Below are positions 28,622 to 36,837 of a DNA stretch of 49,422 bases, piece after piece (positions within the stretch are counted from its first letter, which is position 1; each line of letters opens with the position of its first letter). This DNA comes from Alphaproteobacteria bacterium HGW-Alphaproteobacteria-11. Lineage in GTDB: Bacteria > Pseudomonadota > Alphaproteobacteria > Parvibaculales > Parvibaculaceae. The notes under the pieces are model-generated. The model saw only the letters and a program-made list of their open reading frames with translations, did not search any database and was not told where the DNA came from. The stretch is from NCBI GenBank assembly GCA_002841195.1, contig PHEO01000002.1, positions 1 through 49,422 of the forward strand. Direction: 5' to 3'. The position numbers and the translations under genes were made by a program.

Positions 28622-28652
28622 CTTGACCCTATGGCGCGAAGCCGCCACATGG
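28622..28652 (+). promoter_or_regulatory. possible RpoH-type promoter of hslVU (weak)
   Basis: CTTGACC (28622-28628) and CCACATGG (28645-28652) are 16 bp apart. This roughly fits the E. coli-style heat-shock pattern (CTTGAAA ... CCCCATNT) but not the tighter alphaproteobacterial spacing seen at dnaK. It sits about 50 bp upstream of hslV. Confidence 0.3.
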
Positions 28653-28699
28653 TAGCGGCAATCCCCGGCCCTCCCGACAAGCAGCCGACAGGAAAAGAC

Positions 28700-29251
28700 A
28701 TGGCCCCGCACGACCCGATCAACTGGCACGGCACGACGATCCTTTCGGTGCGAAAGGCGGGCCGGGTCGCGATCGCCGGCGACGGGCAGGTGTCGATGGG
28801 CGACACGATCATGAAGGGCAATGCGCGCAAGGTGCGGCCGCTCGGCAAGGGCGACGTGATCGCCGGTTTCGCCGGCGCGACCGCCGATGCGATGACCCTG
28901 TTCGAGCGGCTGGAAGCCAGGATCGAGCAATATCCGGGGCAGCTGATGCGGGCCTGTGTGGAGCTCGCCAAGGACTGGCGCACCGACAAATATCTGCGCC
29001 GCCTCGAAGCAATGATGATCGTCGCCGACCGCCAAGTGACGCTGGTGCTGACCGGCAATGGCGACGTGCTCGAACCGGAAGCGGGCGTGGTCGGCATCGG
29101 CTCGGGCGGCAATTACGCGCTCGCCGCCGCGCGCGCCCTTGCCGACATGGATCTCGACGCCGAGGAGATCGTGCGCAAGGCGATGGGCATTGCGGCCGAT
29201 ATCTGCGTCTACACCAACAACAATCTGACGGTCGAGGTCATCGAGGCCTGA
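28700..29251 (+). CDS. hslV: ATP-dependent protease subunit HslV (ClpQ)
   Basis: The 183-residue peptidase contains [29 protein letters not shown]. Cleavage before Thr12 would expose the N-terminal Thr nucleophile, leaving an 11-residue propeptide ([11 protein letters not shown]). Later family segments are [17 protein letters not shown] and [15 protein letters not shown]. HslV forms a double hexamer capped by HslU. The ATG at 28700 follows an AGGAAAAG ribosome-binding site; the track start at 28631 is a less likely upstream choice. hslU follows after 42 bp. Confidence 0.97.
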   Translation: MAPHDPINWHGTTILSVRKAGRVAIAGDGQVSMGDTIMKGNARKVRPLGKGDVIAGFAGATADAMTLFERLEARIEQYPGQLMRACVELAKDWRTDKYLRRLEAMMIVADRQVTLVLTGNGDVLEPEAGVVGIGSGGNYALAAARALADMDLDAEEIVRKAMGIAADICVYTNNNLTVEVIEA

Positions 29252-29293
29252 CCGTACCTTCCCGCCTTACCGACCGGAGTTTCGTTTTCCCGC

Positions 29294-30601
29294 ATGACCA
29301 GTTTTTCGCCCCGCGAGATCGTTTCCGAACTCGACCGCTATATCGTCGGTCAGCGCGACGCCAAGCGCGCGGTTGCCATCGCGCTTCGCAACCGCTGGCG
29401 GCGGCAGCAATTGCCGGAAAATCTGCGCGAGGAAGTTCTGCCGAAGAACATCCTGATGATCGGGCCGACCGGCGTCGGCAAGACCGAAATCTCGCGCCGC
29501 CTGGCGCGGCTCGCCGAGGCGCCTTTCATCAAGGTCGAGGCGACGAAATTCACCGAGGTCGGCTATGTCGGCCGCGATGTCGAGCAGATCATCCGCGATC
29601 TCGTCGAAATCGCCATCGCCATGACGCGCACGAAGAAGCGCAAGGATGTCGAGGCGAAGGCGCATCTTGGCGCCGAAGCCCGCGTGCTCGATGCGCTGGT
29701 CGGGGCCAATGCCAGCGAGGCGACGCGCGAAAGCTTTCGCCGCAAGCTCCGCGCCGGCGAGCTCGACGACAAGGAAATCGAGGTCGAGGTCTCCGACAGC
29801 GGCGGCGGCATGCCGTCATTCGACATTCCGGGCATGCCGGGCAGCCAGGTCGGCATGATCAATCTCGGCGATATCATGGGCAAGGCCTTTGGCGGCCGCA
29901 CCAAGACGCGGCGCATGAGCGTGCGCGACAGCTATGACGTGCTGGTGGCCGAAGAGGGCGACAAGCTGCTCGACCAGGAACAGGTGACGCAGGAGGCAAT
30001 CGGCACGGTCGAACAGAACGGCATCGTCTTTCTCGACGAGGTCGACAAGATCTGCGCGCGCGCCGAGCGGCAGGGCGGCGATGTCAGCCGCGAAGGCGTG
30101 CAGCGCGACCTGCTGCCGCTGATCGAGGGCACGACCGTCTCGACCAAGCATGGCGCGGTCAAAACCGATCACATTCTTTTCATCGCGTCGGGCGCGTTCC
30201 ACATCGCCAAGCCGTCGGACCTGTTGCCGGAACTGCAGGGACGGCTGCCGATCCGCGTCGAGCTGAAAGCGCTCGGCAAGGACGAGCTCAGGCGCGTGTT
30301 GACCGAGCCCGAGGCGAGCCTGATCAAGCAATATGTGGCGCTGATGGAAACCGAAGGCGTGACGCTCAACTTCACCGACGAGGGGATCGACGCCATTGCC
30401 GACATCGCCGCGACCGTCAATGCGACGGTCGAGAATATCGGCGCGCGGCGGCTTCACACGGTCATGGAGCGTGTGCTCGACGAAATCAGCTTCGGCGCCA
30501 CCGACCGCACGGGCGAAACGGTGACGGTCGATGCGCCCTATGTGCAGAAACATGTCGGCGACCTGTCGCGCAATGCCGACCTGTCGAAATTCATTCTCTG
30601 A
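29294..30601 (+). CDS. hslU: HslU (ClpY) AAA+ unfoldase
   Basis: The 435-residue ATPase has the N-terminus [33 protein letters not shown], Walker [12 protein letters not shown], pore-loop region [13 protein letters not shown], Walker [12 protein letters not shown] and sensor 2 [18 protein letters not shown]. The I-domain (about 110-240) is present. The C-terminus ends LSKFIL, the tail that docks into HslV. It unfolds substrates for HslV. It converges with the oxygenase gene, with 6 bp between stops. Confidence 0.98.
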   Translation: MTSFSPREIVSELDRYIVGQRDAKRAVAIALRNRWRRQQLPENLREEVLPKNILMIGPTGVGKTEISRRLARLAEAPFIKVEATKFTEVGYVGRDVEQIIRDLVEIAIAMTRTKKRKDVEAKAHLGAEARVLDALVGANASEATRESFRRKLRAGELDDKEIEVEVSDSGGGMPSFDIPGMPGSQVGMINLGDIMGKAFGGRTKTRRMSVRDSYDVLVAEEGDKLLDQEQVTQEAIGTVEQNGIVFLDEVDKICARAERQGGDVSREGVQRDLLPLIEGTTVSTKHGAVKTDHILFIASGAFHIAKPSDLLPELQGRLPIRVELKALGKDELRRVLTEPEASLIKQYVALMETEGVTLNFTDEGIDAIADIAATVNATVENIGARRLHTVMERVLDEISFGATDRTGETVTVDAPYVQKHVGDLSRNADLSKFIL

Positions 30602-30607
30602 AGCGTC

Positions 30608-31681
30608 TCACACCGGTTCGCGTTCTTCCTTGCGCTCGGGTCGGCCGAAGGCCGTTGCGTGGCCTTCACTTTCGGGGAGCGCGAGCTTTCCCTCGGCGAC
30701 GCGCTTTTTCAGATAGCCGAAAGTCCGCATCGTCTGCGTCACCAGATGATCGCCGGCGACATAGGACGGGTAGCGCGCCTCGCCGTCGATGAATTGCGGC
30801 AGCGGCTCGATCACCGTGTCGTAGTCGACGGCGCAGAAGAGCGGAAACGAATAACGCTCGCTGGGCACGTTGCGCACGCGATGCGGCGTCGCGATGAAAC
30901 GGCCGTTTGTCATTGCTTCCAGCATGTCGCCGATATTGATGACGAAAGCGCCTTTGACGGGCGGCGCGTCGATCCAGCGTCCTTCGGCGTTCATCACCTC
31001 AAGTCCCGGCGCCGTTACATGCAGGATCGTGAAGCATTCATAATCGGTATGGGCGCTGATGCCCCATTCGGCGGTCATGCGCGCCGGGTCGGCCGGATAG
31101 TGAACCAGCCGCAATTGCGAGGGCGGCTTCGTCAGCAGGCTTTCGAAATAGTTCTCGTCGAGGCCGAGCGCCAGCGCGAAGCCGCGAAAGATCGTATGGC
31201 CGAGCGCCGTCGCGTGCTCGTAATAGTCATAGACGTCGCGTTGCATCTCCGGGCGTGCGGGCGGCCACTGGTTGGGGCCGAGCATTCGGTATCCCGCAAT
31301 ATGGTCGGGATCGTCGTCCGGCAATTCAATCGAGAGGTCGAAGGCTTCCTTTTTGTCGATCTTCGATGGATCGGTGCCGTCGTAGAAACCTTCCTCGCCG
31401 GTCGGCACATAGCCGCGATGGGCGCGCGACCTGCCGATGTAAAGCTCCATCTTTCGTTCGAGCGGTTCGGTGAAAAATTCCACGGCGCGCGTTTCGAGCT
31501 TTTCGATCGCCGCCTGCGGAATGCCGTGGCCCGTCACATAGAGAAATCCGACATGGCTGGCGGCGTCCGCCATTTCGGCGGCGACCTTGCGTTTGGCTTC
31601 AATGTCGTCCGAGAACAGCGGCGCGATGTCGACGACCGGGATGCGGGTGAAGGCCGTTCCCTTTGTTTCGGTCTCGCTCAT
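30608..31681 (-). CDS. isopenicillin N synthase-like 2-oxoglutarate/Fe(II) oxygenase
   Basis: The 357-residue protein has the DIOX_N domain (IPVVDIAPLFSDD, HVGFLYVTGHGIP) and a C-terminal 2OG-Fe(II) domain with HxD in ISAHTDYECFTIL, the distal His in FIATPHRVRN and the 2OG-binding RxS in ERYSFPLF. These are all the residues needed for activity. The substrate is unknown; family members oxidise amino acids, xanthine, flavonoids or ethylene precursors. Its ATG overlaps the stop of the upstream conserved hypothetical as ATGA, so the two are one operon downstream of a LysR gene. Confidence 0.9.
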   Translation of the reverse strand: MSETETKGTAFTRIPVVDIAPLFSDDIEAKRKVAAEMADAASHVGFLYVTGHGIPQAAIEKLETRAVEFFTEPLERKMELYIGRSRAHRGYVPTGEEGFYDGTDPSKIDKKEAFDLSIELPDDDPDHIAGYRMLGPNQWPPARPEMQRDVYDYYEHATALGHTIFRGFALALGLDENYFESLLTKPPSQLRLVHYPADPARMTAEWGISAHTDYECFTILHVTAPGLEVMNAEGRWIDAPPVKGAFVINIGDMLEAMTNGRFIATPHRVRNVPSERYSFPLFCAVDYDTVIEPLPQFIDGEARYPSYVAGDHLVTQTMRTFGYLKKRVAEGKLALPESEGHATAFGRPERKEEREPV

Positions 31682-32484
31682 GACAATTCCTCGTTCGGCG
31701 CGGCGTCGAAGACGGGCCGGCCGTGCAGGTCGGCGATTTCCCAATGGCGCACCGTCGCCCTTCCGCCGGCGTCGATGTCTGCGGTCGCAAGCGTCGATTG
31801 CCCGAGCAGCGGCGCCAGCGGCTTGCCTTCGCGGAACGGCAGAGTCGAGCGCTGCACGATCCATCCGGCGCTCGTCACCGTGCCTTGCGAAATCTCGCAA
31901 TCGACAAGCGCGCGCGCCGCGTCGAGCGTCGCGGCGCCGGCCACGCAGTCGCGCAGATGCAGACGCGGCGGCGGCGCGGCGGCGCGGTCGCGCGCATACA
32001 TGAAGAGATGGCCGAGACGGATCAGCGCCGCCTTCTGCCCGGTCGCGCGGTCGCGGAGCCGCATCGCCCAGGCGGGCCGCGCCGTGACCGGCTCACGGTG
32101 CCAATGCTCGATATAAGGAATGTCGGCGCCCTGCTCGACCATCATGCCGTCTTCAAGCCAGAGCCGGCCGCGATCTGAATAGATCGCCTCGGGCTGGAAA
32201 TCGATGTCGCGGCGCCACTCGAACCAGCCGTCTTCATATATGAGTTCGCCGGCAAAGCCTTCCTGGCGCGCCAGCCAGTCCAGGTCGCCGGGCGCGAGAT
32301 CGGAGAGCGAAGCGGCATGCGAGAAATCGGGGCGATGTTCGGGCTGGCGGAGGTCGAGATAGAGGCCCGGCCCCTGCAACCAGTTGACCCATGTGGTTTC
32401 GTCGCGCCGCCCGTCCGGCCAGAGGATCAGCGAGCGCCGCCAGAGGCCCGTCAGGCTTTCAAACGACGGTTCGGCGGTGGACAT
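31678..32484 (-). CDS. conserved hypothetical protein coupled to the 2OG oxygenase
   Basis: The 268-residue soluble protein has no signal peptide. Distinctive stretches are LWRRSLILWPDGRRDETTWVNWLQGPGLYLDLRQP and GELIYEDGWFEWRRDIDFQP. It looks beta-rich, with many Trp, Asp and Arg residues, possibly lipocalin-like (a vague resemblance to HRI1-type proteins that I could not verify). No catalytic motif is recognised. It is the first gene after the candidate promoter/palindrome at 32536-32564 and is translationally coupled to the oxygenase. I do not assign a function. Confidence 0.8.
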   Translation of the reverse strand: MSTAEPSFESLTGLWRRSLILWPDGRRDETTWVNWLQGPGLYLDLRQPEHRPDFSHAASLSDLAPGDLDWLARQEGFAGELIYEDGWFEWRRDIDFQPEAIYSDRGRLWLEDGMMVEQGADIPYIEHWHREPVTARPAWAMRLRDRATGQKAALIRLGHLFMYARDRAAAPPPRLHLRDCVAGAATLDAARALVDCEISQGTVTSAGWIVQRSTLPFREGKPLAPLLGQSTLATADIDAGGRATVRHWEIADLHGRPVFDAAPNEELS

Positions 32485-32535
32485 GGGCCCATGCTGCCCC
32501 GTGCGGGGTCATGGGGGTAGTGAGTAAATTTCGAT

Positions 32536-32564
32536 GTTATACATAGATCAAATCTATGTGCCAG
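32536..32564 (-). promoter_or_regulatory. candidate promoter with a perfect palindrome filling the -35/-10 spacer
   Basis: On the minus strand CTGGCA (32564-32559) and TATAAC (32541-32536) are 17 bp apart and lie about 50 bp upstream of the conserved-hypothetical start. The spacer coincides with the perfect inverted repeat ACATAGAT-caa-ATCTATGT (32541-32559). It contains T-N11-A, the LysR-type box shape. The repeat also covers the stop codon of the lysR gene upstream. It is a plausible operator for that LysR protein. Confidence 0.5.
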
Positions 32565-33492
32565 ACTGTCCGCTCCCCAACCGCCCCAGGATTTCCGCCA
32601 GAAAAAGCTCGGTCGGCGTGTTGCGGGCCGGCTCGTCGCGGGTCACCAGATAGACCTGATAGGTGGGCAGCGCGGTTTCGGGCAGAAGCGGCCAGAGGGC
32701 GCCCCGGCTGTCGAGCGTTTCGGCGACGCAGGTCGGCAGGAAGCCGATGCCGACCCCGAGTTCGATCAGGCGCTTGGCCTCGTGCAGGTTTTCGGCGATG
32801 CCGCCGACCTTGCGGCCGAGCCCGTAGCGGCGGCGAAAGCTTGCCAGCTCCTCGGGCTCGTCGGCGCCGGTCGCGACGAAGGCGCGGTCGGCAAGGTCGG
32901 CGGGCCGGGGCACCGTCTGCCCGTAAAGCGCGTGGTTCCGGTCGCAATAGAGCTGCTGCACCTCCTTCATCAGCGGCTGGTAGCGCAATGCGGGATCGGG
33001 CGCGCTGTCGCAGGCGATGCCGATCTCCGCCTCGCCCGATTTCAGCGCCCCGATCACCTCGCGCCAGGGACAGACGTCGATATGAATGCCGACGCCGGGA
33101 TGGTGGCGGTGAAGGGCGACAAGCGCCGCGTCGAATTCCGCCGAGACGACGGACGAGATCATGCGGATGTTGATGACGCCCTCGACGCGGCCCGCCGCCT
33201 TCGCGACCTCATGCGGCGCGGCGCGCACGGCGCCGATCATCGTTTCGCACAATTCGAAAAGCGCTCGGCCCGCCGGCAGCAATTCGACGCCTTGCGCGGT
33301 GCGGCGCAACAGCGGCGTACCGAGATCGTCCTCGAGGCGTTTCAGCGCCGCGCTCAATGTCGGCTGCTGGCGGTTCAGCTTTCGCGCCGCCGCGCCGATG
33401 CCGCCGGCGCGCACGATCTCGTGGAAGATGCGAAAAAGGTTCCAGTCGACATGGCGGGGAAAGCGCGAATGGTCGGCGTTGCGTTCGGGCAT
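32554..33492 (-). CDS. LysR-family transcriptional regulator
   Basis: The 312-residue protein has the N-terminal LysR winged HTH (WNLFRIFHEIVRAGGIGAAARKLNRQQPTLSAALKRLEDDLGTPLLRR) and a C-terminal effector-binding domain (about 95-300, VINIRMISSVVSAEFDAALV, GVGIGFLPTCVAETL). The ATG at 33492 is chosen because the HTH begins about 15 residues later; the longer track ORF is not supported. It is unusual in lying upstream in tandem with its probable target operon and not divergent from it. Confidence 0.95.
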   Translation of the reverse strand: MPERNADHSRFPRHVDWNLFRIFHEIVRAGGIGAAARKLNRQQPTLSAALKRLEDDLGTPLLRRTAQGVELLPAGRALFELCETMIGAVRAAPHEVAKAAGRVEGVINIRMISSVVSAEFDAALVALHRHHPGVGIHIDVCPWREVIGALKSGEAEIGIACDSAPDPALRYQPLMKEVQQLYCDRNHALYGQTVPRPADLADRAFVATGADEPEELASFRRRYGLGRKVGGIAENLHEAKRLIELGVGIGFLPTCVAETLDSRGALWPLLPETALPTYQVYLVTRDEPARNTPTELFLAEILGRLGSGQSGT

Positions 33493-33512
33493 GATTGGCC
33501 GTGGCGGCAAAA

Positions 33513-33553
33513 GGACGGATGTTTCATTGAAGCGGCTTTGCACGCATCCGTCC
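33513..33553. repeat. 9-bp inverted repeat upstream of lysR
   Basis: GGACGGATG (33513-33521) and CATCCGTCC (33545-33553) form a perfect inverted repeat with a 23-bp gap. It begins 21 bp upstream of the lysR ATG. It may be an autoregulatory site or, in RNA, a leader hairpin. It differs from the palindrome at the other end of lysR. Confidence 0.5.
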
Positions 33554-33668
33554 ATGCGCCCGTCTGCGAATCTTTGCGGGCTCGCGCAAATCGCGATTGG
33601 CGAATCCGAGTTTTCGCGGCTTCGCCGGATGCGAGTCCCAGCATTCGGCAATCTTCACCGGCAGCGAG

Positions 33669-34040
33669 TCATTTGCCGCGGCGGCGCTTGCGCGCTTCGA
33701 GAACCGAGAGCAGGCGGGCGATTTCGGCCGGGTTCATGTCGCCGATCTCCTCGGCCAGACGATTTGCCGCCTCCGTTGCCTCCGGGGCAAGACCCGAGGT
33801 ATCGATGACGACGCGCGGTTGGGAAATGCGCGCCAGTCGCTCCAGTTCCTCCGCTTCGTCCCAGATGACGTTGAAGTAGCCGACGATCGCCTGCACCAGA
33901 CGCCAGCTCGGACGGCCGCGCTTCCCGTGTTCGAGCGCCGAGAGATAGGCGGGTGTCACGCGCAGCGCGGCCGCCATCTCCTTCATCGTCGCGCCGCGCG
34001 CCTTGCGCAGCTCGCGCAGTTTGCGGCCGAAGGGCGTCAT
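33669..34040 (-). CDS. XRE-family helix-turn-helix regulator
   Basis: The 123-residue protein has an N-terminal Cro/CI-type HTH (FGRKLRELRKARGATMKEMAAALRVTPAYLSALEHGKRGRPSWRLVQAIVGYF). An acidic helical C-terminal region follows, ending in the basic tail EARKRRRGK. Its ATG overlaps the smr stop (ATGA), making it the last gene of Tim44-mltA-smr-xre. The target is unknown. The HTH is complete and its spacing is normal. Confidence 0.92.
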   Translation of the reverse strand: MTPFGRKLRELRKARGATMKEMAAALRVTPAYLSALEHGKRGRPSWRLVQAIVGYFNVIWDEAEELERLARISQPRVVIDTSGLAPEATEAANRLAEEIGDMNPAEIARLLSVLEARKRRRGK

Positions 34041-34684
34041 CTCTTCTTGCGCAGCCAGATATAGAAGGCGCCGCCGCCGCCATGCTTGGGATGCGCCGGC
34101 TGGAAGCCCGTCAGATGGGCGCGGAACGCCGCTTCCTCCAGCCAGCGCGGCACGGCGCTGCGCAGCACGCCCTGGCGCTCCGGCACGTCGTAGAAATCGG
34201 CGCCGTGCAGTGTGTGGCGCGCATAGGGCGAGGCGCCCTTGCCGGTGATGACCAGCACGCAGCGCAGGCCGCGCGCCCTTGCGCGGGTCAGAAACGAAAG
34301 CAGCGCGTCATGCGCCTCGTGCTGATTGTGGCCGTGGAGATCGAGCGTCGCCTCGACTTCCATCTGGCCGCGGGCCAGACGCTGGCTGACGCGGCGGTCG
34401 AGGCCGGTCAGCAGCGGCGGCTCGGGCGGGCGCGGTTTTGCCACTTTCGGTGGCAGTGGCGCGGCCGGGACGGCGGTTGTGCGCGGCGGCGGGGGCGCGA
34501 TGGCGGCGAGTTCGTCGGCTTCGGCCAGCGGAATTTCGACGGCGGATTTCCGGCGGCGGCGGACGAGCGGCTTGGCGTCCTTGACAACCGCCCGCCAGAG
34601 CTTGCGCTCTTCCTCGGTCAGCGGACGGGAGCGGCGTGGCGACGCTTTCTTTCGGTCGTCGGTCCTGTCGCCGCCGGCTGCCAT
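34037..34684 (-). CDS. Smr-domain DNA/RNA endonuclease-family protein
   Basis: The 215-residue protein has a basic, proline-rich N-terminal half and a C-terminal Smr (small MutS-related) domain. The domain shows ATLDLHGHNQHEAHDALLSFL, the VITGKGASPY loop and the terminal GGGGAFYIWLRKKR. The LDLHG and TGKG motifs are those linked to nicking activity in Smr domains. No MutS domain is attached. It begins 15 bp after mltA. Confidence 0.93.
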   Translation of the reverse strand: MAAGGDRTDDRKKASPRRSRPLTEEERKLWRAVVKDAKPLVRRRRKSAVEIPLAEADELAAIAPPPPRTTAVPAAPLPPKVAKPRPPEPPLLTGLDRRVSQRLARGQMEVEATLDLHGHNQHEAHDALLSFLTRARARGLRCVLVITGKGASPYARHTLHGADFYDVPERQGVLRSAVPRWLEEAAFRAHLTGFQPAHPKHGGGGAFYIWLRKKR

Positions 34685-34699
34685 TGCGCGCTTTCCGGT

Positions 34700-35830
34700 C
34701 TATCGGGGAGCGATGGTGTTCGGTACAAGGGCCGTGAGTTCGCCTTCGGCTTTCATGCGCCCGGCGATCTCGCCGGGCTCGTCGCCCGAACCGAAAAAGA
34801 TGTCGCCGCGCTGCACGCCCTTGATCGCCGAGCCCGTATCCTGCGCGACCACGAGATGCGCGAAGGGAACCTCGCCGCGGCCGTCGGGCGTCGGATGGCG
34901 CGTCGTCAGCCAGAACAGCGCGCCCAGCGGATGATGCGCGCGGTCGATGGCGAGGCTGCGGCGCGGCGTCAGGTTGACGCCCTCGGCGCCGGGGGGCCCG
35001 AGTTCCGGATCGATGTCCCTCAGTATACGGAAGAAAATGTAGGACTGGTTTTGCCGCATCACGTCGCGGCCTTCCGCCGGATTGGCCTCCATCCAGGCGC
35101 GGATCGTCTGCATCGAGACTTCCTCGCGCGGGATCGCGCCGCGGTCGATCAGCACCTTGCCGATGGAGGTATATTCATGGCCGCTCTTCGCCGCGAAGGC
35201 GAGGCGCACCGTCTCGCCGTTTTCGAGCCGCACGCGGCCCGAGCCCTGCACATGCAGGAAGAAGGCGTCGACCGGGCTTTCGAGCAAGACCAGCACCAGC
35301 GCATTGTGATCGAGCGCGCCGTCCTCGATTTCGGCGCGGGTCGGAAAGCCGGCGCCGCCGGCGCGCATCGTAAAGTCCGGCGGCGGCGCCAGAACCGGCG
35401 TCTGGTAAGGGCCGTGACGCGTCAGCGCGCCGCGCATTTCCGGTTCGTAGTAGCCGGTGAAAAGTCCGCGCTCGGCGGCGAGACGCACCGGCTGAAACCA
35501 GTGTTCGAAAAAGCCGCGCGCCGAACCCGGCGCAACGGACTGCAAGGCGGCGGCGCAGGCCGGCTGCCAGTCGCCGGCGCGGCCATAGATCGGGGAGGTT
35601 CCGGTCTTGCTGTCGAGCGGCGCCGAGGCGTCGAGCCCGGCGATGCGTGTGCAGGAACGTGCGAATGTCGCCAGCGCCGCGGCGTGGTCGTCGTCGGCCC
35701 AGCCGGGAAGATCGGCGAAAGAAATCGCACGGGCATCGGCGCGCGCATCCATCACAGTCGCCCCCGGCGCACAGGAAAGAACGGCAATCACGACAAATCC
35801 GGAAAGCAGAAGCCGCGCGGCCCGGCGCAT
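34700..35830 (-). CDS. mltA: membrane-bound lytic murein transglycosylase A
   Basis: The 376-residue lipoprotein has a signal peptide with lipobox VLSC (MRRAARLLLSGFVVIAVLSC). MltA motifs include FTGYYEPEMRGAL, SPVDAFFLHVQGSGRVRL, YTSIGKVLIDRG, the catalytic Asp region HLVVAQDTGSAIKG, and GDIFFGSGDEPGEIAGRMK in the 3D domain. It cleaves glycan strands to 1,6-anhydromuropeptides at the outer membrane. It lies 11 bp after the Tim44-like gene in the same operon. Confidence 0.96.
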   Translation of the reverse strand: MRRAARLLLSGFVVIAVLSCAPGATVMDARADARAISFADLPGWADDDHAAALATFARSCTRIAGLDASAPLDSKTGTSPIYGRAGDWQPACAAALQSVAPGSARGFFEHWFQPVRLAAERGLFTGYYEPEMRGALTRHGPYQTPVLAPPPDFTMRAGGAGFPTRAEIEDGALDHNALVLVLLESPVDAFFLHVQGSGRVRLENGETVRLAFAAKSGHEYTSIGKVLIDRGAIPREEVSMQTIRAWMEANPAEGRDVMRQNQSYIFFRILRDIDPELGPPGAEGVNLTPRRSLAIDRAHHPLGALFWLTTRHPTPDGRGEVPFAHLVVAQDTGSAIKGVQRGDIFFGSGDEPGEIAGRMKAEGELTALVPNTIAPR

Positions 35831-35841
35831 CGCCGCGTCCG

Positions 35842-36606
35842 TCAGGCCGAAGCGCCGGTCGCGACCAGCTTCCAGTTCGGGTCGCGGCTCTTCACGTCGC
35901 GCTCGAATGTCCAGACATCGTTGACCTCGCGGATCGTCACCGGATCGCCTTCGATGACGACGCCGTCGGCGTTCTTGGTGCAGGAGGTGAGCTGGCTGCG
36001 GAAGTTGACCGTCAGGCGGGCGCGCGAACCGTCAAGCGTCGCGGTTGAAAGTTTTGCCTTGTCGATGCCGATGAAACTCTGCTCGATATGCTGGCCGTTC
36101 GTTTCGCGCGCTGCGATGGCGGCCTCGAAACTTCCAAAGACCTCGGCGTTCAGGAGCGGCCGCAAGGCGTCGCGGTCGCCTTCGGCAAAGGCGGTGACGA
36201 TCATTTCATAGGCCGCGCGGGCGCCGCCGATAAACGCCTCGGCATCGAAGCTCCGGTCGAGGCGCGCGATCGCGCTCAGCGTGTCGGCCAGCGGCGTGTT
36301 GTCCTCGGCGATACCGCGCCAGCGATTGCGGATTTCGAAAGGTTCGGCAAAGGGATCGCCCGCCGCATCGACGGTGCGGCCGCGGCCGGCGCTTTCGGCG
36401 GCCGCGCGCGGACGCTTCGTCGGCAGCGTGACGACCTTGTCGTTGCCCGAGGGGTTCGTTCCGGCCGGATTGCCGGTGTCGGAATAGGGATCGTAGGGCG
36501 GACGCTCATGGCCGGTGCGGCGTCCGAGCACGCTTCTCAGCTTCAGAAAGACGCCGATCGCCACCGCGAGCAGGATGATGTTGAGAAGTGTCAAGCCGCC
36601 GTCCAT
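35842..36606 (-). CDS. Tim44/TimA-like domain protein, membrane-anchored
   Basis: The 254-residue protein has an N-terminal transmembrane anchor (LLNIILLAVAIGVFLKLRSVLGRRTGHERPPYD), a disordered linker (about 35-90) and a C-terminal Tim44-like domain (about 105-250: SFDAEAFIGGARAAYEMIVTAFAEGDRDALRPLL, VWTFERDVKSRDPNWKLVATGA). Tim44 is a mitochondrial import subunit, and the alphaproteobacterial TimA homologues are considered its relatives in the inner membrane. It is the first gene of Tim44-mltA-smr-xre and is divergent from fxsA. Confidence 0.93.
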   Translation of the reverse strand: MDGGLTLLNIILLAVAIGVFLKLRSVLGRRTGHERPPYDPYSDTGNPAGTNPSGNDKVVTLPTKRPRAAAESAGRGRTVDAAGDPFAEPFEIRNRWRGIAEDNTPLADTLSAIARLDRSFDAEAFIGGARAAYEMIVTAFAEGDRDALRPLLNAEVFGSFEAAIAARETNGQHIEQSFIGIDKAKLSTATLDGSRARLTVNFRSQLTSCTKNADGVVIEGDPVTIREVNDVWTFERDVKSRDPNWKLVATGASA

Positions 36607-36638
36607 TCGCTCGATGAGCCTTGCCTGTGAACCGGAAC

Positions 36639-36664
36639 GGACCCGTTGGCCGGGTCCTTGTTTT
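36639..36664 (+). terminator. terminator-like hairpin in the Tim44/fxsA divergent gap
   Basis: GGACCCG (36639-36645) pairs with CGGGTCC (36651-36657), followed by TTGTTTT. It reads as an intrinsic terminator on the plus strand, yet the only genes here diverge from this point, so no annotated plus-strand transcript ends here. It may belong to an fxsA leader or an antisense transcript. Confidence 0.4.
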
Positions 36665-36837
36665 CGAAAGTGCCGAAGCGGCTTCGCGCCGCCGCAAGGG
36701 TGACGGGCAGGCCGCTATTCGCTACTGTGCCTATAACCTAGGGCAATCGGAGCGCTTTTGCTACCGGCGCGGTCGCGACGGATTGCCCCCGATCAGCCCC
36801 GCGGCGCGATTTGCGGGCCAACCATCCTGGAAGCACC

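Noticed and set aside
33953-36211. 752-codon plus-strand ORF
   Set aside because: It is the antisense shadow of the well-supported smr, mltA and Tim44 genes. Its sequence is Arg/Ala/Gly-biased with no domain pattern, as expected in GC-rich DNA.
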